A stretch of DNA of 64,000 nucleotides, from the NCBI GenBank assembly GCA_000611775.1, contig KK106981.1, positions 9,223,431 to 9,287,430 on the forward strand. The letters run 5' to 3'. The notes below the pieces were generated by a model. That model had not been told where the DNA came from and searched no databases. It worked only from the letters and a program-made list of their open reading frames with translations. Each line of letters starts with the position of its first letter. The stretch's first letter is position 1. A program made the translations under genes and the position numbers. This DNA is from Umbilicaria muhlenbergii (Eukaryota > Ascomycota > Lecanoromycetes > Umbilicariales > Umbilicariaceae). Shown piece by piece: positions 10,669-21,147 of the stretch.

Positions 10669-12360
10669 TTAGATGTAATCACGTCCACTCTTCTGCAGCT
10701 CGATCAAGCGCCATCCCCGGGTTTCTGGATTGTTGACATCCTCCGCCACCCGCGTCACCCCGATGGCGTACGTGACAAGCTGGACTTTGTCCTCCATCCC
10801 GGCAGCTAATTCGTTGGTCTTGGCGTTTCTGTAAACGTGTACCTCTTGCGTCCGGCAGGTGATGATGAAGACGGGGATTTCACCAGGTTCTAGCATCCGA
10901 GCCGATAGGATATCCACATGTCTGATATCGAGGATACGACCGTCGGATTTCAGCCCAGCAGTAGTGTACTGCTGCGCCAGAGCGGAGTAGACCGAAAACT
11001 GTGCTGCGGACAGCCAGAGCTTCAAGGTCTCCGTATCTCCCTTCACGTAGGCGTCGAGAACTTCGGGGAGGATGTATTCCCGCATCTCTCGCAAAAAGGG
11101 TTCAATCTGGAAACTGGGGTCCATCTCTCGGAACTTCTTGATGACCATGGCCGTTTCGTTCTCGGCGAAGAATCCGGCAATGCGATCGGATATGCTTCGT
11201 GCGGTTGAGATTAGAGGATTCTCAGATTCGTTATAGCTGGATTTCAGAGAGAAAAGCGACTGCATGACCCGGTTGGAATCTTTGAACTCTCGCCATGATT
11301 CTTTCCATTTTGCGTCCTTGTGCACCGTGATGTTAGTACCGGCGCTACAGTTGTGTTAGCTTCGGCTCGCCATCGAATAGTCTTTGGAGCTTTACTTGGG
11401 ATCTTCCTCTATCTTCTCTATCCTCTTCCCCGGCCTGCCGCTTGCTCGAGCTTCATTGAGCTCCCTCAGTTCTCTTTGCTTCCGACGTTCCTCTTTTTCC
11501 ACCCACCCTCCATACCTCGAGCTGCTCCCATCGTCGATGACATCTTTGACTCCACCAACCGCCGTCTTGTACACTTCTGTGTCCCGAACCGGTTTCGTTG
11601 CTTTCGCGATCCCTCTGCCAGTGGCGTTGACACCAGCGCGTACCCCCTTCACCACCGGTGTGTCCCAAGTCCATGCTGCTCCTTGGCCGAGTACTTTCCC
11701 TGTGGACTTGATTGCAGACGACGTTGTTGAAGCTGCCGTGCCCGATGCGGCGGTATATGCTGCACGTGCCCGTTTCACAGATTCGCTTTCGGTGAACTGA
11801 TGCGCTGAGGACGCCAAAGCTTTGGTTGATTCATTCCACTCTTTCGAAGCTTTGAACTCGCTCCTCAAAGTCTCTGTGAATACCTGCCAAGGAGTCTTGT
11901 CACCATGTGGAGGAGGAGGTGGCGGCTCCTCTTTCTTCTGCTCCTTCTGTTCTCCTTCGCTGGACTGGTCTTTGCTTTGATCTGACGATTGCTGAGAGTC
12001 TCCCTCGGCAGAAGCTTTTGCAGACTCGCCCTCAGCACTCTCTGCGGAGCCACTTTGCCTCGGCGGATCCCTTACATCCTCACCCTTCCTTTGTTCCTGA
12101 TATCTAAAAGCGGCGCTGGAGAGGGATCTGGTGGCGGAAAAGGGTGCGTTTAGGGAGTGAAAGTAAATCGATAGAGGTCGTGATTGAAGTAGATGGGTCG
12201 TAAGAATAGTATTAGGTTCTTGTGCGCTTCTATGCAGGCTGACCGGGAGGGCTTCAGTCCATATTCGTCGATAAGTCGCCGTCCTCCCGCACGAGAGTAT
12301 TGGAGAAACCCGGAAACCTCTCGTTCGAGGACAAGGTAGCAAACGTAACGATAAACTCAT
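10669..12360 (-). CDS. TIM44: Mitochondrial import motor subunit TIM44
   Basis: 546 residues. Exon 1 12360-11396, intron 11395-11345 (51 nt, GTAAAG, GCTAAC branch, TAG), exon 2 11344-10669; the junction reads ..EDP|NAGTNITVHKDA, as in other fungal Tim44. Start chosen at MSLSLRLLPCPRTRG because the frame further upstream opens only from TTG. The Arg/Ser-rich N-terminus is a matrix presequence, followed by a charged Ser/Glu/Lys linker and, in the last about 200 residues, the conserved Tim44 lipid-binding domain (SDRIAGFFAENETAMVIKKF, then YVKGDTETLKLWLSAAQFSV). Tim44 tethers mtHsp70 to the TIM23 channel on the matrix face of the inner membrane. Divergent from uS11m with only 214 bp between starts. 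Confidence 0.96.
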
Positions 12361-12574
12361 ACTCGGGCCTTCACTGCTCCAAGAGTGAGATGTAGGGACC
12401 GTTGATCGGTTGCGCAAAGTAAAGGTTGTCTTCGTCGGTGGAAAGCAAAAATGGAAGTCCGTCGCGTGAAAAAGTTATTCCGAGCCGCAACCTCTTCTGG
12501 AACCTCAACCGCAACCCAAATCCATCATCTCCCAACGCTCACAAACCACGCCGCGAACAGCAAAAACAATCCCA
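12361..12574. promoter_or_regulatory. Shared divergent promoter of TIM44 and uS11m
   Basis: 214 bp separate the two start codons, so both 5' UTRs and promoters must overlap here. Both products are mitochondrial, which suggests co-expression (inference). No specific factor site is claimed. Confidence 0.6.
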
Positions 12575-13261
12575 ATGGAAACCCTCTTCCCACGCCTATC
12601 CTCCATCTGCCTCCGATGCCGCCACTCCCTTCAACTCCAGCAACCCCCCAAGTTGCTCTCCCAACCCCCAACCCGCCAATTCACCACCTCTCTCCGCCGT
12701 CTAGCCGATAACAACGACACCCCCACAACCACCACCTCCCCCCCGCAGACCTCCTCCCCGCAGACCTCCTCCCCCTCGCAGACCTCCTCCCCATTCTCCA
12801 TGTCCTCCCTCCTCGACACCCTAAAGATCCACACCCCCTCCCTAACATCCGACCCCTACAACCCCCTCTCCCGCGGCCCCCCGCTCAACCCCCCGCACCA
12901 CCTCCACATCTACGCCACAAAACACAACACGCACATCACCCTCACCCGCCCCAACCGCAACCCGCTCATCAGCGTCTCCGCCGGCAACATCGGCTTCCGC
13001 AAAGCCGCCCGCGGGACCTACGACGCCGCTTACCAACTGGGCGCCTACGTTATGGGGAGGATACAGCAGCAGGGCTTGTTGGGCGAGATCCAGTATGTGG
13101 AGGTTGTGTTGAGGGGATTTGGACCGGGGAGAGAGGCGGTCACTAAGATGCTTGTGGGAAGTGAGGGGAGGGGGTTGAGGGGGAGGGTGGTGAGGGTGTC
13201 GGATGCGACGAGGTTGAAGTTTGGGGGCACGAGGAGTAAGAAACCGAGGAGGTTGGGTTAG
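12575..13261 (+). CDS. MRPS18: Mitochondrial small-subunit ribosomal protein uS11m
   Basis: 228 residues, intronless. An N-terminal Arg/Ser/Thr presequence and a Pro/Thr/Ser linker with a PQTSSP-type repeat precede the uS11 fold, which begins near YATKHNTHITLTRPN and includes SAGNIGFRKAARGTYDAAYQ and the basic tail RVSDATRLKFGGTRSKKPRR. uS11 sits on the platform of the small subunit near the mRNA 3' end and helps hold the E-site region. Length agrees with fungal mitochondrial uS11 (yeast Mrps18). The first half is very C-rich on the coding strand and the second half G-rich, an abrupt composition switch at about 13040. A scrap of its 3' end is repeated at 23766-23842. Confidence 0.93.
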   Translation: METLFPRLSSICLRCRHSLQLQQPPKLLSQPPTRQFTTSLRRLADNNDTPTTTTSPPQTSSPQTSSPSQTSSPFSMSSLLDTLKIHTPSLTSDPYNPLSRGPPLNPPHHLHIYATKHNTHITLTRPNRNPLISVSAGNIGFRKAARGTYDAAYQLGAYVMGRIQQQGLLGEIQYVEVVLRGFGPGREAVTKMLVGSEGRGLRGRVVRVSDATRLKFGGTRSKKPRRLG

Positions 13262-14010
13262 TTGGTTGTGCGGGGTGTGGGATGTGGAAGTGGTGGCTTT
13301 TATGGGGGTGGTTCTATTACTTGGCAGATACGAGGACGGAAGTTCGCTAGAGGTGCGGTAATGCTCGATTGTGGATTTCGGAACTGGTCAAGAAGTCTTA
13401 CTGCCTTCGCTATGCACACTGCTCGAGAGATATGTATATAGAAGACGCCGGGGTCCAGCTCGACTGCATCTTTCCCGGTTTGGCTCATATTTAAATTCTC
13501 ATAACCGGGACGGTCAACGTGTTTTGAAGATTCTTAGGAGGTGCACTTATGTGTACACATGTCATATTATAGAAAGAGTATTTGGACGTCGAATATCCTA
13601 CACATTTTACAGTGCCGACAGATCTCACAAGGCCATCAGACGGAAAGCAAAGGCATATGTAGGGTTTAACAATCCTTCCCTTGGGTTTCGTTTACAAGAC
13701 AGCCAGCGGCGTGTAAGCTAGTCACTAGTCGCATCCGAATCATGAGAGCTGAAAGGCACAGAGCCACTTGTGTTACAGCTGATAAACAACCATGGATGAC
13801 AGAAGGCCTCCATGTGAATGTTCAAGTCCCCTCGATCTGCTACTGAAACCAGTCATATAAACTGTACGCAAGAGCACCCCGAGTCAGACGAGGCGCCCTT
13901 CAAGCAGAGACAATGTGAGATAAAACGGAAAATCCTGGACCCCTGGAACCGGAACCACGCCAACCTGCACTAACTCGACTCCCTTTGTCTAACCAGAAGA
14001 GAGTGCCGGT
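13262..14010. other. Intergenic, no gene seen
   Basis: 3' regions of uS11m and the convergent Pth11-like gene. Only short unsupported frames. Confidence 0.5.
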
Positions 14011-15487
14011 TTAAACCATATTTTCGTGCTGCGAGATCTGACTAGTAACAACAATGCCAGACCCTTTAACCTGCACCGCGCCCTTATCCGCCGCATGCAA
14101 AGACCCAGCCGATCCTATTACACTGACCATAGGCATCTGCGAAACCGATGACGTACCGGGTATGATATTGGTGTACGAGCCTTCGGAACGCGAGACCAAT
14201 CGCCGCGACCGTTGCGATTGCAAAGACTCCAGGCTCAGAGCACTGCGGACGCTGTTCACGACGCTGTCGAGCGAGACTTTGCTCAGAAGGAAGCGCAGGT
14301 TGGGCATGCAGGCGGCGATGATTGCTAGGCCGGCTTCGATCATGGACCAATATAGGATGGTGGTTACGGTTACTTGTGAATCGTCAGCAGAGTGGCTTGG
14401 TTAGGCGTTTGAAGGGATACGAACGGTCGGGGTCAACGTGAGCGCTTAAGCCAGCGTTTGTTATCTCGAAAGAAACAATGACTTTGATGATGGCTGCGAC
14501 GATCGAGCTGGTAAGGTTTCAGTAACGCTGTTATCCTGTACCACTATGCGGATTACTCACACAGCACCAGTGGCTAGAATGCCAGTCACCATGAGTTTCC
14601 GCCCTGTCGTCATATGGAGGTTCCAGATCTATCGCAGTTAGTGATATCATCTATGGTGGCCAGCGTCCATACTGGAAGCACTCACCACTGGCAGCGGTAA
14701 GCAAAGAATTATGAAGTCTGTAATAAGATCCGAGATGACAAAGGGGCTGTCCATATGCATCGCCGCTCCGCAATACATGGCATCATCCTCTAAGCTACCC
14801 CACGCGGCAGAGAAATGAGTTCCACAAGCAAATATGAAGCCGAAGAAGAAGCTGATGGTCCATGCTATCACTACAGAAATGGAGATTTTGGTGGCCCAGT
14901 CAAAAAATGTACCTTGGCCAGTAACAAAAAGCCGACGATACAGAAAGATGATGCTGAGTTTGATAAAACCAAAGGCCAATACCGTGAGATACATGAAAGC
15001 ATATTGTATCTAGTCCACCTATGTCAGCGAACGAGATGTTTAGAATATCGTTGGTGTACGCATACAATCAACATGCGAGACATTGTCGGATTGACATAAG
15101 TGAATTGCTCTTCCGGCGTCAGATTTCCATCGAATGGTGTAGGATACGCGATTGCCTTCAAATGTATGCCTATTCCATGCGTAAGTGGTGTGATCTCGAC
15201 ACCCATACTGCAACCAACCTATGACGAGGGTTATCCCCATTCCAACAACCATAGCCTACACCAAACCTTGTCTCAGTAAAACCATATGCTTTAGTAGAGG
15301 TAAGAATACAAACCAGAGCTGGCAGCATCAACCAATCATCAATACCCAAAGGGTTTCTTTGCAGCATCCGGGTGTATACTCGCAGGAGAACGAAAATCAT
15401 GCTCAGACCCGGCAGTACAACCGAGGCTGCGTAGGTTTGTCCTGGTGTCGCGTACGGGACAAACAACTCCGTTGACAGATCCGCCAT
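14011..15487 (-). CDS. Pth11-like integral membrane protein (fungal rhodopsin-fold domain)
   Basis: Seven-helix fungal rhodopsin-type domain in at least six exons. Exon 1 (from 15487) encodes MADLSTELFVPYATPGQTYA and helix 1 (VVLPGLSMIFVLLRVYTRM), then the family D-D-W motif (GIDDWLMLPAL). Later exons give VVGMGITLVI, YLTVLAFGFIKLSIIFLYRR with the hallmark K-x-S-I-x-x-x-Y-R-R-F, IAWTISFFFGFIFACG, DFIILCLPLPV, HMTTGRKLMVTGILATGAV and ILYWSMIEAGLAIIAACMP. A Ser-rich cytoplasmic tail ends at 14011. Relatives include the Magnaporthe surface receptor Pth11, but most members have no known ligand. At 15211-15218 a CAACCAAC tandem (GTTGGTTG on the coding strand) throws the best reading out of frame by 4 nt; either an unusual intron skips it or this allele is frameshifted. 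Confidence 0.8.
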
Positions 15488-16133
15488 TGCGACTGAAGCT
15501 CAAACTAGAATGTGTGCGCTTGCAAAAGGCAGATGAGAGTGGACAATAGTAGCGCAGCAAAAGAACTAGATGTCAACAGGTTATAAATAACAGTGCAGAC
15601 TCGTTGGGTCTGAAGAGGCGAGAACACCGAGCCCCATGGCAGGACACATGGCAGATAAACGACATGAAAGGAGGTCAACTTTCAAGCACATCACACACGG
15701 CACAGCGCTTCGATCACTTGGCAAGCGTACAGATGGAGGTCTATCAGCTCGACGGTCGCACGGCTGCTAAAGCACCTGCATATTCGCGTGCTTGCAGTCC
15801 AGCTGAACCCCATTGCATGATCTCTGCAGATTGATGGATGAGGAGCAGTCAGGATCGAGGGTGTGGTTGAGGCTTCTCAGCCGGTCAACGGGCTTGTAGC
15901 TGACATGCACGAATCGCCAAGTTCTCTCCAATGGTCGTGGTTTCCCCTCGCTTGTTCTCCGCGCTGGCCTCCCCGGCCCGTCGTCACTGCGCCGCCCAGC
16001 AACCTGATGCACGTTGTAGACAGAACTTATGTATATTCCTAAGGATGACTTTTTGCCAAGTGACTTTGGCTGCGTAGCCGAGTGGCAATTAGCATCACCT
16101 TAGTCCAGGACCAGCAACGTGCAATGTGGAATA
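15488..16133. other. Intergenic upstream of the Pth11-like gene
   Basis: No gene supported. Near 16070 the string TAGCCGAGTGG resembles a tRNA A-box, but no B-box or cloverleaf follows. Confidence 0.5.
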
Positions 16134-16579
16134 ACGTAGTCCACGGGGCAACGCCGCACTATAGGCAACGCCGCACCCCCCCCACCCCCCCAACTATTGA
16201 GATTACCCATTTCTCCACCATAATTGCATGCATTCAATGAAGAAAGAAGTGCGTATTCTGAAGGCCATTGAGGCCTATAATAACGCTCTTACAAATCCAA
16301 AAAGCAGCTAGAGACACAGGCTAGGAAGTCAAAACGGCTGCAGGATAAAGAGGAGAAGCAGACTACGAAGACTGCAGTTGTCACAGCAAAAGCAGCCTTG
16401 AAGGTGCTGAAATGCACAGAATCCTACAGCTCTGTTATAGACTACAATGTAGAGCTTCAAAGTTCCTTATTTAGATCGAAATTTACAGCTCAATTGGTGA
16501 AATTCTGATTTTTTTCCCCCGAGGGGGGGGGGGGAGGTGCGGCGTTGCCTATAGTGCGGCGTTGCCCCGTGGGATACGT
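16134..16579. mobile_element. Fot1/pogo-type (Tc1-mariner superfamily) internally deleted transposon
   Basis: 446 bp flanked by TA duplications (16132-16133, 16580-16581). Inverted ends of about 44 bp start ACGTA, then CCACGGGGCAACGCCGCAC, TATA and GGCAACGCCGCAC; they differ only at positions 6-7, then run into poly-C/poly-G. Inside are scraps of a transposase-like frame: an N-terminal piece (KEVRILKAIEAYNNAL, then a stop) and a basic, helical C-terminal piece (QARKSKRLQDKEEKQTTKTA). The middle, with the catalytic core, is missing, so it can only move in trans. Confidence 0.85.
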
Positions 16580-17298
16580 TAAGGTAGCGCTCCAACGGCC
16601 ATCACGGAAACTCATCAACCCTTTCCCGCTGATAGACCACCCTTACCTTCCTTCCCCTATTGCGTCGAATACGCCTACGCCGCAATATCACAGCTAACAA
16701 CGTCGAAAGGCGATGCAACTCATAAAGCCTCAACCTATCCAAGCAGCGATCATCCCCGTCCCGTACCTTGGAATGTGTCGGCCCCAGCGAGGCGGGTGAG
16801 ATGAAGCATTCATGCCTCTGGTGCCTCGCGAGTTTGGATCGTTACGCTCCTTCCTTGTATAAATTACCCTACCGCTGTACTGCAGCCTCTGCAGAGTCAC
16901 CGACTTTTGAGATGGTTCATGCACCTCCACTCGTATCTGTGACATCCGTGCTTCTTTACTACCGAGCAAGTCGCCGTCCAATCGGTCGGTAGGGGGATAT
17001 AAGGCAGGTCCAAATGTATTCGCGGCGTGGAGACGTTCTCAGTGCTTGGTGCTACGGCAGCAGGAGCTATATCAGGAGCATCTGGTCTGGGGGCTCCATC
17101 ACGCGGTTTGTGGTTCTGTGATGCCGATTTGAGACGTCGATAGCGGGATCGATTACTTAAAGATATACAACCCCCCTCTTTGCCGCGCTTGCTCGACAAT
17201 CTGAGGAATATACCTCGCCGTGAACTCTGATCGATTGCCTACTCTACATCGCAATTAAGGAAACTTCGCAGTAGTTCCTCGCCACTTTGCTCCCCGCC
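16580..17298. other. Intergenic, no gene seen
   Basis: Only short frames without domain or splice support. Confidence 0.45.
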
Positions 17299-17520
17299 AT
17301 GATGTTATTCTCTCCTACCACCTTAATCTGTTATCTCCTCGCCTTCACCATGGCTGCTATGGCGTCGCCACTACCGGGTTAGTGATTCTCTTCCATAGAG
17401 GGCTTAATATATCTAATTGCGCTTACAGTCGATCCAAACGGCATGGCAATTTCTTCAAGGGCCGAGGCTGTGGATTCTAAAGAGTCTGAGACTGATACTG
17501 AACGCTATATATGGTTCTAG
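17299..17520 (+). CDS. Very small secreted peptide precursor (56 aa)
   Basis: Too short for standard gene calls. Exon 1 17299-17377, 51-nt intron 17378-17428 (GTTAGT..TTACAG), exon 2 17429-17520; the splice restores one open frame with a good start (double ATG). The first about 22 residues form a signal peptide (hydrophobic ICYLLAFTMAAMA, then SPLP). The remainder is short and acidic (SRAEAVDSKESETDTE) and ends in RYIWF directly before the stop. No cysteines and no repeats. It could be a small effector, a peptide signal or the precursor of a modified peptide; the nearest neighbours are transposon remains and, 1.8 kb away, a UstYa-like gene. Whether it is expressed is unknown. Confidence 0.45.
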
Positions 17521-17884
17521 GGTGTAAGTGAACACGTCATTGTTCGAGCGCCCTGTGCTGATCTTTTCAGCGGTTGTGGCATCTTTCATGTGTCACGCTA
17601 TTGGGGGAGACTACTGAGAGGATAAGGGAGCGGAGATGATGCTACTTGGAAATGAATTTTTGACTTTTGATGATATTTTGTCTCGATAATATAGTGTTGG
17701 AGCAACATTAGACTATTAGTAGCAAGCTTGTGATGAGTATAAGCCTTACTTTTGATTTCACCTTAGTTGCCCACGGCTCTTCTTTTGTTAAAGCTAGGGA
17801 AGACTACAAAAAGGTTAGTGGCCAAAGGTCTCCGACATTTCGCGTAATTTTCGCAGAATAGAACGCGTAGAGTAGAAAGCAGGC

Positions 17885-18800
17885 TTCTTCAACCATTCAC
17901 AAAATCATGCTTAGAACTCCATTAAAGGCCACTTCTGGCAACACAACTCATCAAAAGGAGCTGAGTCCATATGAGCGTGGAATATTGATTGACAGAGCTG
18001 CTGAAGGAGCCACACTGCTTCTCTTGCCAAGACTACACACGTGCCTTGAATCATGATAATTGACACCCTTTCTTAAGTCAATCCACGCTCAACAGAGGTG
18101 TCAAAACCTTGATTCAGATGTTCTAAAACCCTCTCTGAGCGTGACTGCTGTCATGTCATACAAACTGCACATCTTACACCTGAAATCACCTACCAAGAAA
18201 TCTAGGACTCTAGGAGAAGATAGGGTTGAATTGTAGTAGAAACATTATATACAGAGTCTTAAAAGGTTGTGATTTGACAAACCGACTGATCAAAAAATGA
18301 CCTAAACTTAGGCCTGCTGTGACTGCCAAGCGACTGGGATGAGCTTTGGCTTATAAAGACTGAACATATGAAGACTGAGTTAAAGTTATATGATTGAATG
18401 AGTATTCCGTTGAAAGAGACTCTGACAAGCAGTGAAAATAAGTGTTTCATCTACCTCATGAGAAGTGAGACAAAGCCATGATCCATGAAGCCAAAAAAGG
18501 AAAAGATATATCAGTCATGAGCGCTGGACAGTCAGAATTGTATGAATTGAAGCGGGATTTTGAGGCAAAAAAGCATGAGTACTTCATCACCTTCCACATA
18601 CAAGTTTTGAAAGACAACCTGCTTGAAATTCGAGAGCTGGGCCTCATTTTTATGCAAGACAACGCCCCTATTCATTCTATCAACAAAGTCCGTGATTGAT
18701 CTTATTCATCAGACTTGAACTCTATAGAACATCTCTGATTTCAACTGAAAGAATTAATTTAATAGTAGGGTCAATGCGGTCACAGTGGCAGAGGGTTGAT
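17885..18800 (+). pseudogene. Tc1/mariner transposase remnant, RIP-decayed
   Basis: Fragments in order: KELSPYERGILIDRAAEGA near 17960 (N-terminal HTH region), then FMQDNAPIHSINKVRD at about 18650-18697 and YSSDLNSIEHL with FQLKELI at about 18704-18760. The D of MQDNAP and the E of IEH are the second and third acidic residues of the Tc1 DDE triad. Two conserved Trp codons are now TGA, and conserved Pro codons have become Ser, the C-to-T/G-to-A signature of repeat-induced point mutation. The surrounding 17.5-19 kb is AT-rich. Not functional. Confidence 0.82.
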
Positions 18801-18907
18801 ACACCCGCTCTTAATGATAATTATGACTGCAGAACTCATGTATCTATACTATATAATCTCTATGCAAAACTAAAAGTCTCTGGCACAAAGCGTTGTTGAG
18901 TAGTAGG

Positions 18908-19053
18908 TGTTGAATTTAGGCGCTGTCGGCTTATGGCAGTCGCTTATCGGGGTGATTTCGGGGTGGATTTCGGCTCCTCAGCCATGCCTTATAATTAGGC
19001 GAATTCTCCTTTGTTCTTTGCTAGTCAGTCAGTCCTTATCGATATTTACAACA
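18908..19053. mobile_element. Solo LTR (146 bp) with 5-bp target duplication
   Basis: Starts TGTTGAATTT and ends TTTACAACA (TG..CA), flanked by perfect GTAGG duplications (18903-18907, 19054-19058). It shares the first 10 bp with the TRIM LTRs at 3237 and 3830 (plus strand) but the interior differs, so it is a different LTR family, probably also copia-like. No internal sequence or second LTR is seen nearby. Confidence 0.8.
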
Positions 19054-19325
19054 GTAGGGGCGGGTATATATGAGTAGATTAGTGGGGTAAACCTGCTGTT
19101 GGAGACTTTTGTCCTAGTACTGTATAGTAATGCTTTCACTTTTTGCAAGTCGCAGATGAGAATTTTGTACAAGATTTTGCAGAGCAAAACTACTTAGTGC
19201 TTCATCATCATGAACTTAGAAAATGAATCTATGGATAGTCTTGCATTTCTATCGATTACGCATACATCAAAGACACCTTTCCAAGAGAGCGTAGCTGCAG
19301 CATGATAGAAAACGTATACCTCTAT
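19054..19325. other. AT-rich intergenic
   Basis: No gene seen; 3' side of the UstYa-like gene. Confidence 0.4.
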
Positions 19326-20237
19326 TCACAGTCCACCCAAAATTTCCTTTGCCTTTTCAGTATATGGCGAACCTTCCGGGCAGAATTGATACCTCTCCAG
19401 CGGATTCAACGTGCTGTTATGCGGCTGCAGGTATCGGTAGCAAGCTGTATTTTCTCGAGCCCAAGCATCAAGCCGACTCCAGCTCCTACATTGCCGAATT
19501 TGTCCAGTACCCGAGTGGCCAACTGGCTGAGAGCCGGTGTAGCGAAGCTCGTCGTCGGCGTAGCATAGCACATCTTGTCGCAAGGCGTCGACGCAGTGGA
19601 GGATGTGCTCAGTTGATTCGCTTCGGTTGAGGCCTCGGTCGAATTCCACGATTGCCTGCCGGATCACTTTCTATTCCGTTGCTTGTTAGCTCTTCTTTTG
19701 CGGGGTTTCGTGGGGAACTATTGGGGGTTTACTTACCAAGCAGTGTAGACTGTGGTAACCGTTGAGCACGTATATGCCTTTGTTGAGGTCTAGTGGAAAC
19801 CGCTGAGATGTGGGTAACCCCATCGACTGAGCGTAAGAATCACTGAGCGCGATGATGCCGTCGTCGATACTTATGGCTTCCCAAAGTTGGTCTGCTGCTG
19901 CATCGTCCTTGCCAGAGTACGGTGTATTAACCGACCACGCAATTGGGACGTCGGTGGCAAGATGTGCTGGATGGATATTAGTCTCGAAAGGGAGGTGCAA
20001 GTGCAGGCGCGATATACCATATGTAGTACGCCCCATAGCAGTATTGTTGCCCAAGAGATATAGAAGTCCAATAACCAAGAATGAATTTAGTATGAATGAA
20101 AGAAAAAGGGCTATGAGCACAGCAATACTCAGGTTCCTGCCATGTGAGACCTTTGTATACTGAGCCACACTGTCTCGCTCTGAATTGGCCTCCCTCTCAT
20201 CAGAGAGAAGTACATAACGTCGAGGACCGAAAAACAT
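19326..20237 (-). CDS. UstYa-like protein (DUF3328), probable oxidative tailoring enzyme
   Basis: 281 residues. Exon 1 20237-19737, intron 19736-19671 (66 nt, GTAAGT..TAG), exon 2 19670-19326. One N-terminal transmembrane helix (IAVLIALFLSFILNSFLVIGL) after a short cytoplasmic stretch. The family signature is intact: LWEAISIDDGIIALSD, then NGYHSLHCL with the first HxxHC, then EHILHCVDALRQDVLC with the second HxxHC, DELRYTG, and GQIRQCRSWSRL. Characterised UstYa homologs act in ustiloxin-type RiPP, cyclochlorotine and related pathways, catalysing oxidative cyclisation, hydroxylation or chlorination. It sits head-to-head with a P450 (start 21998). Specific substrate unknown. Confidence 0.92.
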
Positions 20238-20808
20238 TCTGCAGCATCGACATCCAACTCGGGAGAAGCGTAAGTAGTAAGAGACTCGTGACCAGCGCTA
20301 CAGATCAATACACGCAGATTTCAGACAGGTACGAGCAAGACATAAACAACATGAGTCAGTCCTGGCTTTCCAGCCTAACGATGCGGGCGACGCCTGATTT
20401 TTGAAAATTGGTATCAAATGCTTCTGAGGCCACAACGTACCACTGCTGATCTGCTATAGGCGGTCATACACCCAGTGAACTTGTATCACATCATGAGCGA
20501 CCGGGGGGTTGCACCCACAACTTCATCCTTTCAATCGAGACAATCGTGACGATCACCGGTAGATCATGCCTCAGCTGCACCAGGGGTGAATCTGTAGCAG
20601 TGAGGCTCAGCGGGGAGCTTGCATACTACCTTATCTCCCATGCTGCGAGAATTATATGCTCAAAAGCGGCCGCCACGAGCAGCCAAGTGCAAGTGGAAGA
20701 CAGGGAGTTCCATTCTGATCCGCCCTAGCCATACAAGCGCAGATGACAGCATAGGCGATATCGGGGCTAGAAGTGGCTGTAATCCTATCTGGACATCTCA
20801 TCTCCGTA

Positions 20809-21084
20809 CGGAGCCCTATACTATAAGTGATGGGTCGCGACACGGTGCTGCATGTGTGACTGCATGCATGTGCCACATGAACCCTGCTGCTCACATCATC
20901 GCCCTCATCCTTCACCACCTCAAGGCAGCTGCCTCACTGTCACCGTTGCCTTTACCTCATTCCCGGGAAATTAACACCTCTGCTCTGTCTCTGCCCTATT
21001 TCTGCACACACCCTGCTGCTGCCCACCTGCATGTGGCGTATGCAGTATCAAGGCGCGAGCCATCACTTATGGTGTACGGCTCCG
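20809..21084. mobile_element. MITE with CGGAGCC inverted ends and TA target site
   Basis: 276 bp between TA dinucleotides (20807-20808, 21085-21086). Ends are inverted copies of about 35 bp: CGGAGCC, then a TATAC-type variable stretch, then TAAGTGATGG and TCGCG. No coding capacity. TA duplication and size fit a Tc1/mariner-type MITE. Confidence 0.75.
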
Positions 21085-21147
21085 TACTGCGGTCTAGTAC
21101 ATCGTCGTATCAGAGTAAGGTAAGCAGCGGTTGAGCGGCGGGGTGGT

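Noticed and set aside
16065-16131. tRNA A-box-like TAGCCGAGTGG before the Fot1-type element
   Set aside because: No B-box upstream or downstream of the insertion, and no cloverleaf can be drawn even if the element is removed.
20619-21134. 171-codon plus frame
   Set aside because: Runs through the MITE and both inverted ends; no domain.
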